A DNA stretch of 64,000 bases from Protea cynaroides. Its lineage: Eukaryota > Streptophyta > Magnoliopsida > Proteales > Proteaceae. Of the stretch, positions 30,817 through 40,249 are shown piece after piece; the first letter of the stretch is position 1; each line of letters begins with the position of its first letter. Position numbers and translations under genes: made by a program. Below the pieces are notes generated by a model. It was not told the DNA's origin. It was given only the letters and a program-made list of their open reading frames with translations, and ran no database searches. The stretch spans positions 1 through 64,000 of the forward strand of contig JAMYWD010001071.1 in assembly GCA_028583415.1 (NCBI GenBank). The letters are read 5' to 3'.

Positions 30817-32819
30817 TTATATCAGGTACAACTTCAATATTGCAAACATATTTAAAAACCGATGAATAAACCCTAGGTTGGTTGGTTCACCCGGTGCATC
30901 TATCACGAACTGCTCCTTACCATCATTGAATACTCTTCCTGTAGTACATATAGCTGCAGTCATGTTAACTTCTCCTTGAGATTTCATCATTGCTTTCCTG
31001 CTTAGCGCATCAGCCACTACATTAGCCTTTCCTGGGTGATACTGGATATCACAATCATAATCCTTTAATAATTCCAGCCATCTTCTTTGTCGCATGTTCA
31101 ACTCCTTCTGATTAAATAGATAAGTAAGACTCTTATGATCTGATTTAATCTAAAATTTCTCTCCATACAAATCATGTCTCCATATCTTGACAGCATGTAC
31201 CACAGCCGCTAATTCCAAGTCATGGGTGGGATAGTTCTTCTCATGTGTCTTCAGCTGTCTTGAGGCATATGCAATTACTTGTTCTCCTTGCATAAGTACA
31301 CATCCTAAACCCAATCCTGACGCATCAGTGTATAAAATAAATGGCTGTCCTGGTATAGGAATAGTCAAGACCGGAGCTAATATCAATCTAGTCTTCAATG
31401 TTTGAAAACTTTACTCACATTTATCAGTCCAAACAAACTTTTTGCCCTTCTTAGTCAAACTGGTGAGAGGTACGGAAATTTGGGAATAGTCTTCCACAAA
31501 TCATGGATAATACCCAGCTAGACCTAGGAAACTTCTAATTTCTGCAATGCTCTTCAGTGCTTCCCACTTCACAATGGCTTCAATCTTACTAGGATCCACT
31601 TTAATTCCTTCAGTGGATACAACATGGCCTAGGAAGGCGACTTCAGTTAGCCAAAACTCACACTTTGTAAATTTAGCGTAAAGCTTCTCTTCCCGTAACC
31701 ATTGCAGAGCGGCTCTTAGATTCATAATATGAGTTTCCTTGTCCTTGGAGTAGACCAATATATCATCAATGAATACAATGACTGACGTATCCAACATATC
31801 ATGGAATACCCGATTCATAAGTTCCATAAAAGTTACTGGTGCGTTAGTCAATCCAAAAGACGTGACCAAAAATTCATAATGTCTATATGTGGTCCTGAAT
31901 GCTGTCTTGGGAATATTACCATCCTTAATCTTCAACTAATGGTATCCTGACCGCAGATCGATCTTAGAGAACACCTTGGCACCTTGCAACTGATCAAACA
32001 GATCATCGATCCGAGGCAATGGGTATCAATTCTTGATTGTCAGCTTATTCAGTTCCTGATAGTCTATACACAGTCGAACACTACCGTCCTTCTTCTTTAC
32101 GAATAATACTGGCGCTCCCCATGGTGATATGCTAGGTCTGATGTAACCCTTGTCCAGTAGTTCTTGTAACTATACTTTTAATACCTTTAGTTCAGTAGGA
32201 GCCATCCGATAAGGTGCTTTAGATACTGATGTGGCTCCGGGTATCAAATCTATAACAAACTCTATAGCTCTGTCGGGTGGTAGTCCTGGTAGTTCTTCAG
32301 GAAATACATCTGGAAAGTCACGCACGACATCAATATCCTCTATTCGTGGTGCTTCCTTAGTGAGGTCGACCACTGAGACTAGATACCCAACTCCTCCTTT
32401 CTCAAGGCATTTCCTAGCCTTTAATGTAGAGAGGATGAGTTTTCGTTTACGAGGAAGTTTGGTTCCCGCAAAACTGAACTCTGCTCCTTCATTGTTCTTA
32501 AATGTCAGCTTCTTTTCGGCACATAATAGGTTTGCAGAATGCCGAGCTAACCAGTCCATTCCCAAGATGACGTCAAAGTCTGTCATCTCAAGTTGAATTA
32601 AAGTTGCATCCAAAGTTTTTTCGTCAATAAGAACTGAACATGATCCATAACCTTTTTCTAACTCTACTTCTAATCTCATCGGTAATCATATAAGCAGTTT
32701 GTAGTCTAAAGATTTGAGGGGTAGATTTAGCTTCTTTCCAAATGACACAGATATAAAAGAATGAGTAGCTCCAGAATCAAAGAGTACTCTGGCTGGAATG
32801 CCATTAATAGGTACGATAC
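30817..32819 (-). pseudogene. E2 protease, reverse transcriptase and RNase H (broken)
   Basis: After the putative gag-protease intron comes the protease active site (PARVLFDSGATHSFIS, about 32760-32800), then DFDVILGMDWLARHSANLLC. RT follows in several frames: a decayed YRELNK/LPRIDDLFDQL segment (about 31970-32080), FGLTNAPVTFMELMNRVFHD and the catalytic FIDDILVYSKD (about 31760). RNase H has FILYTDASGLGLGCVLMQGE and HDLELAAVVHAVKIWRHDLY, then YHPGKANVVADALSRK. Stops include ones near 32170, 31937, 31500, 31412 and 31150. Confidence 0.85.
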
Positions 32820-32890
32820 CTGTGATTGTTTTAATTTAGTCTACATGATCATACAATGTAACACAAAATGTAAAAGAATTCAAGTCATAC
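32820..32890 (-). other. Putative mini-intron between E2 gag and protease
   Basis: It is 71 nt on the minus strand, starting GTATGACTTG, with 'gactaaat' about 20 nt before the end and an acceptor ACAATCACAG. Removing it joins VVTG directly to IVPINGIPARVLFDSG in frame. Unspliced, gag stops two codons past the donor. The E1 counterpart is 21718-21801. Confidence 0.5.
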
Positions 32891-34158
32891 CGGTGACCAC
32901 ATCAGGCGATGCGGCAGCATCCTCAGAGGTAAGAGCGTAAACTCTCCCTTGCTGTAGTTGTTTTCTGGGCTTAGTACACTCTCTTGAGATATGACCTACT
33001 TGATTGCGGTTAAAACATCTCATTCCTTCGCCATTTGACTTTGGTTGCGGTGGGGTTGCTGAAGTGGTCTTGGCTGCAGCATTGAAGCCTTGGGTACGGA
33101 AGGGTTTGAATGCTTTGGTGTTCCCTCCGTTGTAAAAATTTCCATTCGGCCTTTTAATACCCCTATTTTGAGAAAAATAACTATCTTTCTGGCTCGACTC
33201 TATCACGCGAGCAATTTGTACAGCTTCATTGTAAACTCTCTTCTCAAGTCCCAGAACATGTTCATGGATGCTTCCCCTGAGTCCGTGACAAACCTTTGGG
33301 ACTTTGTGTTTTCCTCTTGCATGTTGGAGGGTGCAAAGAAGAACAGGTCCTCATAACACTGTTGATATGCATCCACAGTCATTTGCCCCTGATACAAACT
33401 CAGGAACTCTCTCTCTCCATAGAATCTCTAAAACTTTTAGGAAAGTACTTCTCAAAGAATGCCTCTTTGTATATACCCCAGGTCCGTTGGGTGTCCTTTG
33501 TTAACAGGTAATTCCGTGTGGACTTCCACCAGTGGTGTGCATCACCTTTCAACATGAATGTTGCGTACAACACTTTCTCCTCTTCATTCACTGTCATCAT
33601 CGTAAAATTTCCCTCCATCTCATCAATCCAATGTGCTGGCCATAACGGATCAGCTGGCTTACCATTATACTCTTTGGGCTTCATCTTCAGAAAACATTCA
33701 ACTAGTCTGGAATGGTCTAGTTGATGAGGAACATAAGCCTCATACATAGGTGGTTGGTACTGATAACCACCTTGAGCTACTTCAGGGTTCTGAACTTGAG
33801 CCTGCATGACGGGAGTTTGAGGTGCATGGGGTACCGTGTTACTTCCCCCTGGTACTGTGCTTGCCTGTCCTGCTGGCATCGGTGTCGTCTGTGCAGCTGG
33901 AAAAGCCATGCCTATGGCAGCTTGCATAGTAGCTTATACCTGTTGTATTTGCTGCAGCTGTTGTGCCAAGTTCATCACGGCTGTAGCCAGGTCTGTAGGT
34001 GGAGGTGGCAGATTAGTAGGATTTGTCTGACCATTATCTATGGACGGTGCCGTGTTCAGATTCTCCTGTGTTTCAGGACGTATATGGTTGTCTTCCCCCA
34101 CAGGTGGTGGTAGTGGAATGGAGTTTCGGCTTTGCCTGGTTACTCTTCGCCCATCCAT
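32880..34158 (-). pseudogene. E2 gag (broken)
   Basis: It starts at ATG 34158 (MDGRRVTRQSRN). It continues as LATAVMNLAQQLQQIQQV, an in-frame stop near 33936, then FLKMKPKEYNGKPADPLWPA, FTMMTVNEEEKVLYATFMLK and DAHHWWKSTRNYLLTKDTQR. Next come KEAFFEKYFPKSFRDSMERE and, after frameshifts near 33400 and 33205, the knuckle CFNRNQVGHISREC, in which the second cysteine has become Arg. Homologous to E1 gag but non-functional. Confidence 0.8.
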
Positions 34159-34304
34159 TTTTCGGTTCTGATGATGGTAGTGCCTGTAAGTAATCATAGC
34201 ACATGTGAGGCAATCAATATAATTATTCTCCAGTAAAAAATCCAACTAATCCATATCATTTTCAAATTTTCCAGATCATTCTGTCAAAATTACTGTATTT
34301 TCTA

Positions 34305-34515
34305 GCGTAGGGTCGATCCTTATGTGACCCTAGGGTATGCGACCCTGAGAATCACTGTCAACTTACTGAGAGCCTAGGGTCAATGGTAGGGTCAGTATAT
34401 GTCCGACCCCAGGGTCGACCCCTAGTTCTCTGTCAGATCACCGAGAGGCTAGGGTCGATGAGGGGGTCGGAGGTAGGGTCGCATGTTTTGGTCGAATTAT
34501 GCGACCCTAGGACCC
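34305..34515. repeat. GGGTCG motif cluster, E2 internal
   Basis: About ten copies of GGTCG/CGACC lie in 210 bp, many within 'ctagggtcga' and one as 'agggtcgacccctag'. It is placed between gag start and the first exon of the antisense gene, like the ACCGGT cluster of E1 (23244-23500). Confidence 0.85.
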
Positions 34516-34667
34516 AGAATCAGGTTTTAAATCCCAATTTTGGATTCATTTCTCATTCTGACTCCTCCTTTCCGACTCAGCTCATTCCTATGAGTTGCTA
34601 CAGTGACAACCCCAACCCGTTTGGTGATTTTATCATACATTCGAAACTCTCACCTCCTTCTCTTCAG

Positions 34668-35090
34668 GTGTGTGCTCCACTGTTTCATGTTTTTAAGGTT
34701 TCCTAACTAGGGTTTCACCCATTATCATTTTATTTAAATTAAAATTTCTCCAACCATAAAAATTTGATTTTTAATGGGGGTTTTTTCTGTTGGTCACCCA
34801 ATGGATGAAAACCATAAAAAATATTCAAGCGAGAAACTTGAAAATTTCAAATTTTGACCTAATTTTTCGAGATTTTTGAATTTCTTGAAATTTCTTCAAA
34901 TTCAATCTTCTTAGATTAAATTTCCAACTGTATGAGTCTTGCAGGATAGTTTAGAATCAATGTAAGTCCTCCTGCCCATGTGTATGGGTGAAAAGTGAGG
35001 CTTTTGACCAATTTATGTCTTTATAATGCCGAAAGTTTTGGGTTTTTCACCATTACTGAGCTATTATCTGTTTTTCTTTGTTTTTGGCAG
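34668..35090 (+). other. Putative 5' UTR intron of E2 antisense gene
   Basis: Donor CTTCAG|GTGTGT at 34667/34668 and acceptor TTTTTGGCAG ending at 35090, five bases before the ATG. 423 bp, AT-rich. Near its 3' half it shares 'gtaagtcctcct' with E1 (23869 versus 34961), an alternative donor. Confidence 0.5.
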
Positions 35091-35095
35091 ATAAT

Positions 35096-36364
35096 ATGGC
35101 TCGTACCAAAGTACCTAGGGTTCATGACCCAGTTCGTTTCCGTTCTAATGAGGCTAAGGCTCAGTATGCTCGCTACGGTCGTAAGAAGGTAGAGGGAGGT
35201 CGTCGTGTAGACTTGGCTAGTCTAGCCTTGTTCGACGTGGAGGCAGCATTTGGTGACATGGGTTGGCTTCCCATGATTACCTACGACGCCTATACCCGTC
35301 TTGATCTGGTGAGACAGTTCTATTGTAATCTCCAGGTGGTGGGAGATTACAATGACACTGAGAAGGGTAGGGAGCTCAGGATCACGAGCTACGTCAAAGG
35401 AGTAGAGATTTCCTTTGACTGCCAACAGTTGGCGGACCTCTTGGGCATATCACATGACGGCCCCTTGGTATACTGTGCTCCCAGAGAGCCCCAGTTCTTT
35501 TCCTTGGAGATGCGGGCTGAGATAGACCGTCAGCTTATCAGAGAGGATCGCTGGGAGATGAAGGCGATCAACCTACGTCCAAAGCCTCCAGTGTACTGTA
35601 AGATCATCCAGCACAATCTGATACCCCAGAGTGGACACTACGAGAGGATCTCCCAGTTGACCCAATATTTACTTTACTATATCTGCACTAGGCAGCCTGT
35701 CTGCCTCCCTTATATTATTATGCGAACGATGATCTGTGCTACGTTGCCTGGTCAGATAGGCAACCTGCCCTATGGACGTCTGATCACCACCCTGCTTATC
35801 CGCCTAGGTGTTGATTTAGTGGATGAGAGGATTCAGGAGAAAACCTTCTCATCGGTTCTGGACTGGGAGGCTATCTGTAGGATGGGCATGCGGGATGCTC
35901 AGGTCAGTGATGAGGAGAGGAACGCTCTGGTGCATCCTCGTACTTGGGTGGAGGTGGCAGATGCTAAGACAGCAGCAGCAGCCGCTGGAGCAGGGGTTCA
36001 TGGGGGTAATGCTGAGGATGAGGATCGTATGTACATGGATGTAGACTCCATACCTCCTCCATCACCTCTGCATTCTACTGGAGGTGGTCCATCACAGACT
36101 CCTTCACGCACGACTGGTCCTTCACGCCTACCATCTGATGATATGATGGGATTACTTTGTGAGATCAGGGAGGCTCAGCACACGATGGATTCGAGGGTGG
36201 GAGAGCTTCTAGATGCTCAGCATGCGTCTGATTAGCGGATGACTACGTTGACGGCTAGTCTCCAGACGACCCAGGCTCAGGTAGCCTGGCTAACTAGAGT
36301 CTATGCTGAGGACTATGATAGAGATCGCGAGGCACCGCCTCCCCCATCACCTCCAGCTTCATGA
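35096..36364 (+). pseudogene. E2 antisense gene (plant transposon-protein-like), one nonsense codon
   Basis: I choose the ATG at 35096 (MARTKVPRV) rather than 35078 because it aligns with the E1 start and follows the acceptor. The frame is open for 379 codons to a TAG at 36233-36235, then stays open for 42 more codons to TGA at 36364. Those codons still match the E1 C-terminus (QAQVAWLTRVYAEDYD against QDQVHWLRVAYERDYD), so the TAG is a recent lesion. The core has VRQFYCNLQVVGDYND, ITSYVKGVEISFDCQQLADL, IIQHNLIPQSGHYERISQLT and LPYGRLITTLLIRLG. Roughly half of core residues equal those of E1. The ancestral length of 423 codons including stop equals E1's. Function unknown. Confidence 0.8.
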
Positions 36365-36388
36365 TGTATTTTTCTTTTCTCTTGTATT

Positions 36389-36424
36389 ACAGAGTAACTG
36401 TCCGGGTTGTGGACTGTACTCTGT
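36389..36424. other. Conserved hairpin in E2 leader
   Basis: ACAGAGTA pairs with TACTCTGT, then internal loop ACT/TG, GTCC:GGAC stem and 7-nt loop. It is identical in shape to 25303-25338, with one compensatory base pair change. It lies about 205 nt inside the primer site. Confidence 0.7.
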
Positions 36425-36627
36425 TTTGGATATGTATATAAACTTGCTTTTAGTTGGATGTATATAAAACTTGTTTCTCCCTTTATATGTGTTTTATTCT
36501 CTTTCTTAATTTTGTCTCAAACAACACGGTGCTTACAGTGTGTTTTTATTACAGCTTTTAAATTTTTCCTAACTCAGTTCACAAACTTTGTGGAATCATA
36601 CTAGTTCAACAGACAGGGCTTGAGAGA

Positions 36628-36637
36628 TCTGATACCA
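36628..36637 (-). other. Primer-binding site of E2 (decayed)
   Basis: The minus strand reads TGGTATCAGATC, matching the tRNA-Met site for its first nine or ten bases, three bases inside the 5' LTR. Confidence 0.8.
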
Positions 36638-36640
36638 AGT

Positions 36641-38453
36641 TGTCACACCCAAATTCTGTACGATTCAGAATGGTGTGATGAACTGCTAATAACCAACGAT
36701 TCAACCAGGATCTCGAATAGACTGTGTCTGTTTGGTTTAAACCATACACTTCAACAATCATAATCAGAGTAAATACACAATAGCGGAAGTTTTAATATTA
36801 AATGAACTGAGAATATAAATGTGATAATCATAAATAAAATATCCAATTATCTTGTATTGACTGAGACATAAGTAAATAAAATAAAATATCAAATTACATT
36901 TCCTCAATAATCCAAATAAAAATCTAATAAAAAACGCATGAATTGCACTCGCATGACGAGTCATGTGTCTCCAATATATTTTCTGCGTATATCGTCGCAA
37001 CATGTCCGTATGCGGGAGCACTCATATAATCTTCCACAGTCATACCTGCATCATCAACTAAAATATTCGAATTCGAAAAGGGTGAGCACACATCAGGGCC
37101 CAGTGAGCAAACAAAACAATGCAACAAACATATGCATGCATTCAATTCATAATTGTGGTCTGGTATATAAGTTTGCAATGTGCTATAGAAAGGTTCGGAG
37201 GTCACCTCACCTCTATACACGAATGTGTGGAGCCGCCCAATGAATACCGGCATTGCCATCCCACATGCACCCATCATGGACAAGTATACACCCAATGAAA
37301 ATGGCATTGCTGTACCGACTGCCCATACCAATACGTAAGCCCCTATTGGCAAGGGCTTGCAAACTAGGTTCGCAACTAACCAATCCTAAAGTCAAACAAT
37401 GTATCCAAGGCCTCACCTCAGCATCCCTCAATACATCCATAGAGATAAAGCTAGGGTCTGGTGACCAGGATACACCACAATGTCACGTCCCCCTTGATGC
37501 CCTACGATGTAATAGTTCTGCTAAGGTAATGGCGATACGATGATGTTAGTGGATAAGACTTGAGTAGAGATAGAGCTAGAGTCTGGTGACCAGGACACAC
37601 CTTGATATCACGTCCTCCCCCTGATGCCCTAGTCGCATCAAATACACTAACCATACACAAACATTCACATGCCTATTTCTAACAGCACCATAGCCCCCCT
37701 GGACTTCCCGAGAGCATGGGGTCGATCCTATAGTCTTGTAGGTCCATCCTAAGAATGTTCTATGGCTCATAGCTATATTTTTACACACTTTCCATCGCCT
37801 ATGATGATTACCTTCATGGATTCCTTCGAAACTCATCCATGGGTAGATGATTTGGGTTTCTCCCAACCCTAACTTCTTCATAAACTATTCTTAGGGTCTT
37901 ACATAGTTCATGGAGAATGTATCCATACCTTAGGGTTGCTGAGATTCAGAGATTTCTCTGAATTCCTTCTCTTTAGTTGTCCTCTCAAATTCTCCTTCTC
38001 TTCTTCTTCTCCTCCTTCTCTTCTGTTTCTCTCACTATCAATTAGGGTTTCAAAAGGAGTGAAAGAGGCTACGGGACGTCCTATTTATAGAGGAAAACAT
38101 CTCAAAATCCATCCCAACGAGTTTAGGAAAGGTTCCCTTTGAATTAGGAAAGTTTCCTAATTTTTGATTTCTGTCAGTTTGCCTAGGGTCGATGCTAGGG
38201 TCGCAGAATCCGTCGACCCTAGGGTCTCAAGTCATCTGACCCTAGGACCTGAAAACCATGGGTTGGATCTTGTTGAGGTGGGGTCGACCCTACCTATTTA
38301 GGCATGCGACCCTACCCTCTATTTTACTATTTTTGGGTCAATTTCATACCTGGTCTTATGATTTCCTTCGCGCACTTGGCCCATGTGTCTCGACCATGAT
38401 AGGTAGACCTGGTACAAGGTGGTAAGACCGGTTAGTTTGGTACGGGTCTTACA
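36641..38453 (-). repeat. 5' LTR of E2 (1,813 bp)
   Basis: It runs from TGTAAGACCCG (38453, minus strand) to GGGTGTGACA (36641). It matches the 3' LTR except for a 383-bp deletion between repeated 'accat' strings, which removes most of motif cluster A. Cluster B is retained at 38181-38317. Confidence 0.9.
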
Positions 38454-38458
38454 TAGAC

Positions 38459-39520
38459 TGTATGTGTCTCGTCATGTTGTATTTCTTGAATGGATTTCCT
38501 ATTACACTATTCCTGCCAATGTTGTCCCCGTCTCTAAAGAGGACCTTGTTTTACTTGATCCTTTTCCAGAGATTGTTCCCCTTGATGAATTCTCCTCCAC
38601 CCTTAAGTTTGTTCCCTTATTGACTCTCCTTTCCCTCCCCTTATGGCACCATTTCGTAACGTTTATTCTCGCAGGTTGTCTGTGCTCTCCGGCTCTGATG
38701 CTCCTCTACCTCCTGTGACAACCGATACTGCTGTACCTAAATGACGGTATCCTTCTCGTATTCGTATTGCTCCTAATCATCTTAGTCTTTCTACCACATG
38801 TTTTTCTCCATTATATCGTTCATTTCTTGCTTCTATTCACTCTTTTCATGAACCTAAGTCTTATGCAGAAGCATATACTGATCCTCTTTTAGATGAAGGC
38901 CATTCAAGATGAGTTGTCTGCTCTTCATCAGACTGGTACTTGGGAACTAGTGCTGCTGCCCATTGACAAAAATATAATTGATTGCAAGTGCGTTTTTAAG
39001 GTCAAAACCAACTCTGACGGTTCCCTTGAGCTCTACAAAGCTTGCCTTGTTGCAAAAGGCTTCTCTCAGGAATATGGTATTGATTATGAGGAGACCTTTG
39101 CTCCTATTGCAAGATGACAATTGTTCGTACTTTAATCTCTATTGCTGCTGTTCATCACTGGCCTCTCTTTTAGATGGATGTCAAGAATGTCTTTTTGCAT
39201 GGGCATTTAACTGAAGAGGTTTATATGAAACCACCCCCTGGTTTTTCTCATCCCATTGGTTATGTTTGTCGTCTACACCATGCTCTTTATGGTCTTAAGC
39301 AAGCTCCTCGTGCATGGTTTGAACAATTTCACTTGGCTGCCACTCGCATTGGCTTCACTTCGAGTGTGCATTATCCTGCATTGTTCCTTCGCTCCTCTCC
39401 TACTGGGCCTATTGTACTACTATTGTATATTGAAGATATGACTATTACTGGTTCCTCTGGTATTGAAGAGGTTAAGGGGCTATTTGATAAAACTTCAACT
39501 TTGGGATTCTTACTTCCAGT
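38459..39520 (+). pseudogene. C3 copia integrase end and reverse transcriptase (truncated)
   Basis: After the target duplication the reading resumes with the integrase C-terminal part (RLYVSRHVVFLEWISYY). The RT follows: MKAIQDELSALHQTGTWELV, CKCVFKVKTNSDGSLELYKA, LVAKGFSQEYGIDYEETFAP (stop near 39115), then MDVKNVFLHGHLTEEVYMKP and LYGLKQAPRAWFEQF. The catalytic motif is damaged (LYIEDMTITGS instead of YVDD). The sequence is lost at about 39520, so RNase H and 3' LTR are missing. Confidence 0.8.
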
Positions 39521-39720
39521 CTAAAATTTTACTCCTGCTTCAAATGGATTCAGGAGTATTTGGGAGTAAAAACACGTTTGGTAATGTAATTTTGACATGG
39601 TCTCCAGAACGTCTTTAGAACTGAAACATGTTTGGTAAATCTGGTTCTGAAACCATTTTAGAGAAAATATAGAGTAGAAACGTGTTTGATAAAAAAAAAA
39701 TCCGTGATCCAAATTTAAAA
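39521..39720. other. MITE-like or transposon-end sequence
   Basis: It starts where the copia RT breaks off. It contains the inverted repeat TACTCCTG/CAGGAGTA (39530-39537 and 39551-39558), nested with TTTTACTCC/GGGAGTAAAA. Three spaced copies of 'a(c/t)gtttggtaa'-type strings follow (about 39574, 39631, 39690). Such subterminal repeats are usual at PIF/Harbinger or hAT ends. It may be the far end of the PIF element at 58679-62965, interrupted by the tandem array, but the terminal sequences do not obviously match. Confidence 0.35.
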
Positions 39721-39937
39721 CAAGTTTAATTACAAAAACTACCACTCCTACATCTGTTCCATGGCCTTCCAAATTATAAGAGGTTACATATTAAAAAAAA
39801 TTAACAATCATCCTTCTAATACTTCATGGTTGCTATATAAACAACATAGCATGTCAGAATCAACAACCATATGGCTCCGAATATAACTATGCCATATATC
39901 GGATATATCACGGATTGGTGTAGAACAACTTCATGTC

Positions 39938-40032
39938 GTATATGCTAACTTCCGTCACTCCAAGAATATTGACTTCCCTCACTCTGTATATGCTCACTTC
40001 CCTCACCCTGTATATGCTGACTTCCCTCACTC
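39938..40032. repeat. 24-bp minisatellite in GRF gene
   Basis: About four copies of a unit like 'tatatgctgacttccctcac' + 'tctg'. On the minus strand it codes the GS-rich tail of the GRF protein and keeps its frame. Confidence 0.75.
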
Positions 40033-40229
40033 ACACAACATGGTTGAGTGGACTGATGTTTAAACCCTGCAGTCCCTTTATACTGATTGACCCAAATAAA
40101 AAAAATTTCATGGTCTTCCTTGATCGGACAAGTGTAAAACTTACGGTCCAGATTTTTTTGGATGCGAGATGTTTGCAATATCATTCTCCCCTTGCCACAC
40201 TCACACAGTGGAATATCATAATCCGCCAT
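39945..40229 (-). CDS. GRF-type zinc-finger small protein (94 aa)
   Basis: The frame begins MADYDIPLCECGKGRMILQT and continues RKFYTCPIKED...FFIWVNQY. This is the GRF zinc-finger pattern (C-x-C-G, R-K-F-Y-x-C-P, F-F-x-W), found in DNA-repair and transposon-associated proteins and thought to bind nucleic acid. The usual last cysteine near the W is not evident. The C-terminal 40 residues are repeats of SEGSQHIQ/GEGSEHIQ type, encoded by an approximately 24-bp minisatellite. The gene starts 20 bp from the end of the tandem array and has no clear neighbours. It could be a remnant of a transposon accessory gene. Confidence 0.5.
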   Translation of the reverse strand: MADYDIPLCECGKGRMILQTSRIQKNLDRKFYTCPIKEDHEIFFIWVNQYKGTAGFKHQSTQPCCVSEGSQHIQGEGSEHIQSEGSQYSWSDGS

Positions 40230-40249
40230 ATATATATATATATATATAT
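40228..40249. repeat. (AT)n at left border of array
   Basis: A run of about ten AT units separates the GRF gene from the first base of array unit A ('tcataagtgactcagg'). Confidence 0.9.

Larger units (their letters stand above)
27140..38453 (-). mobile_element. Tekay/Del-like chromovirus E2 (complete but decayed)
   Basis: This 11.3-kb Ty3/gypsy element lies on the minus strand: 5' LTR (38453-36641), primer site, antisense gene, gag, pol, polypurine tract and 3' LTR (29333-27140), flanked by TAGAC (27135-27139 and 38454-38458). Its order matches E1, including the antisense gene and motif clusters, but the proteins differ widely, so the two are separate families. It carries many more stops and frameshifts than E1 and is inactive. 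Confidence 0.9.
14419..39520 (+). mobile_element. Copia retrotransposon C3, host of two chromovirus insertions
   Basis: Three separated blocks form one plus-strand copia element: LTR, primer site and gag (14419-15889), protease to integrase (25631-27134), and integrase end to reverse transcriptase (38459-39520). The gaps are exactly filled by chromoviruses E1 and E2, each flanked by a 5-bp duplication of C3 sequence (GTCCT and TAGAC), so order and continuity are firm. RNase H and the 3' LTR are lost at 39520. Every coding block has stops, so C3 is dead and older than both insertions. Confidence 0.85.

Noticed and set aside
37936..38142. 68-codon Ser/Leu/Phe-rich frame in the E2 LTR (also 28816-29022)
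   Set aside because: Present twice only because LTRs are duplicated. It is encoded by a pyrimidine-rich 'cttctcttcttc' tract and has no motif.
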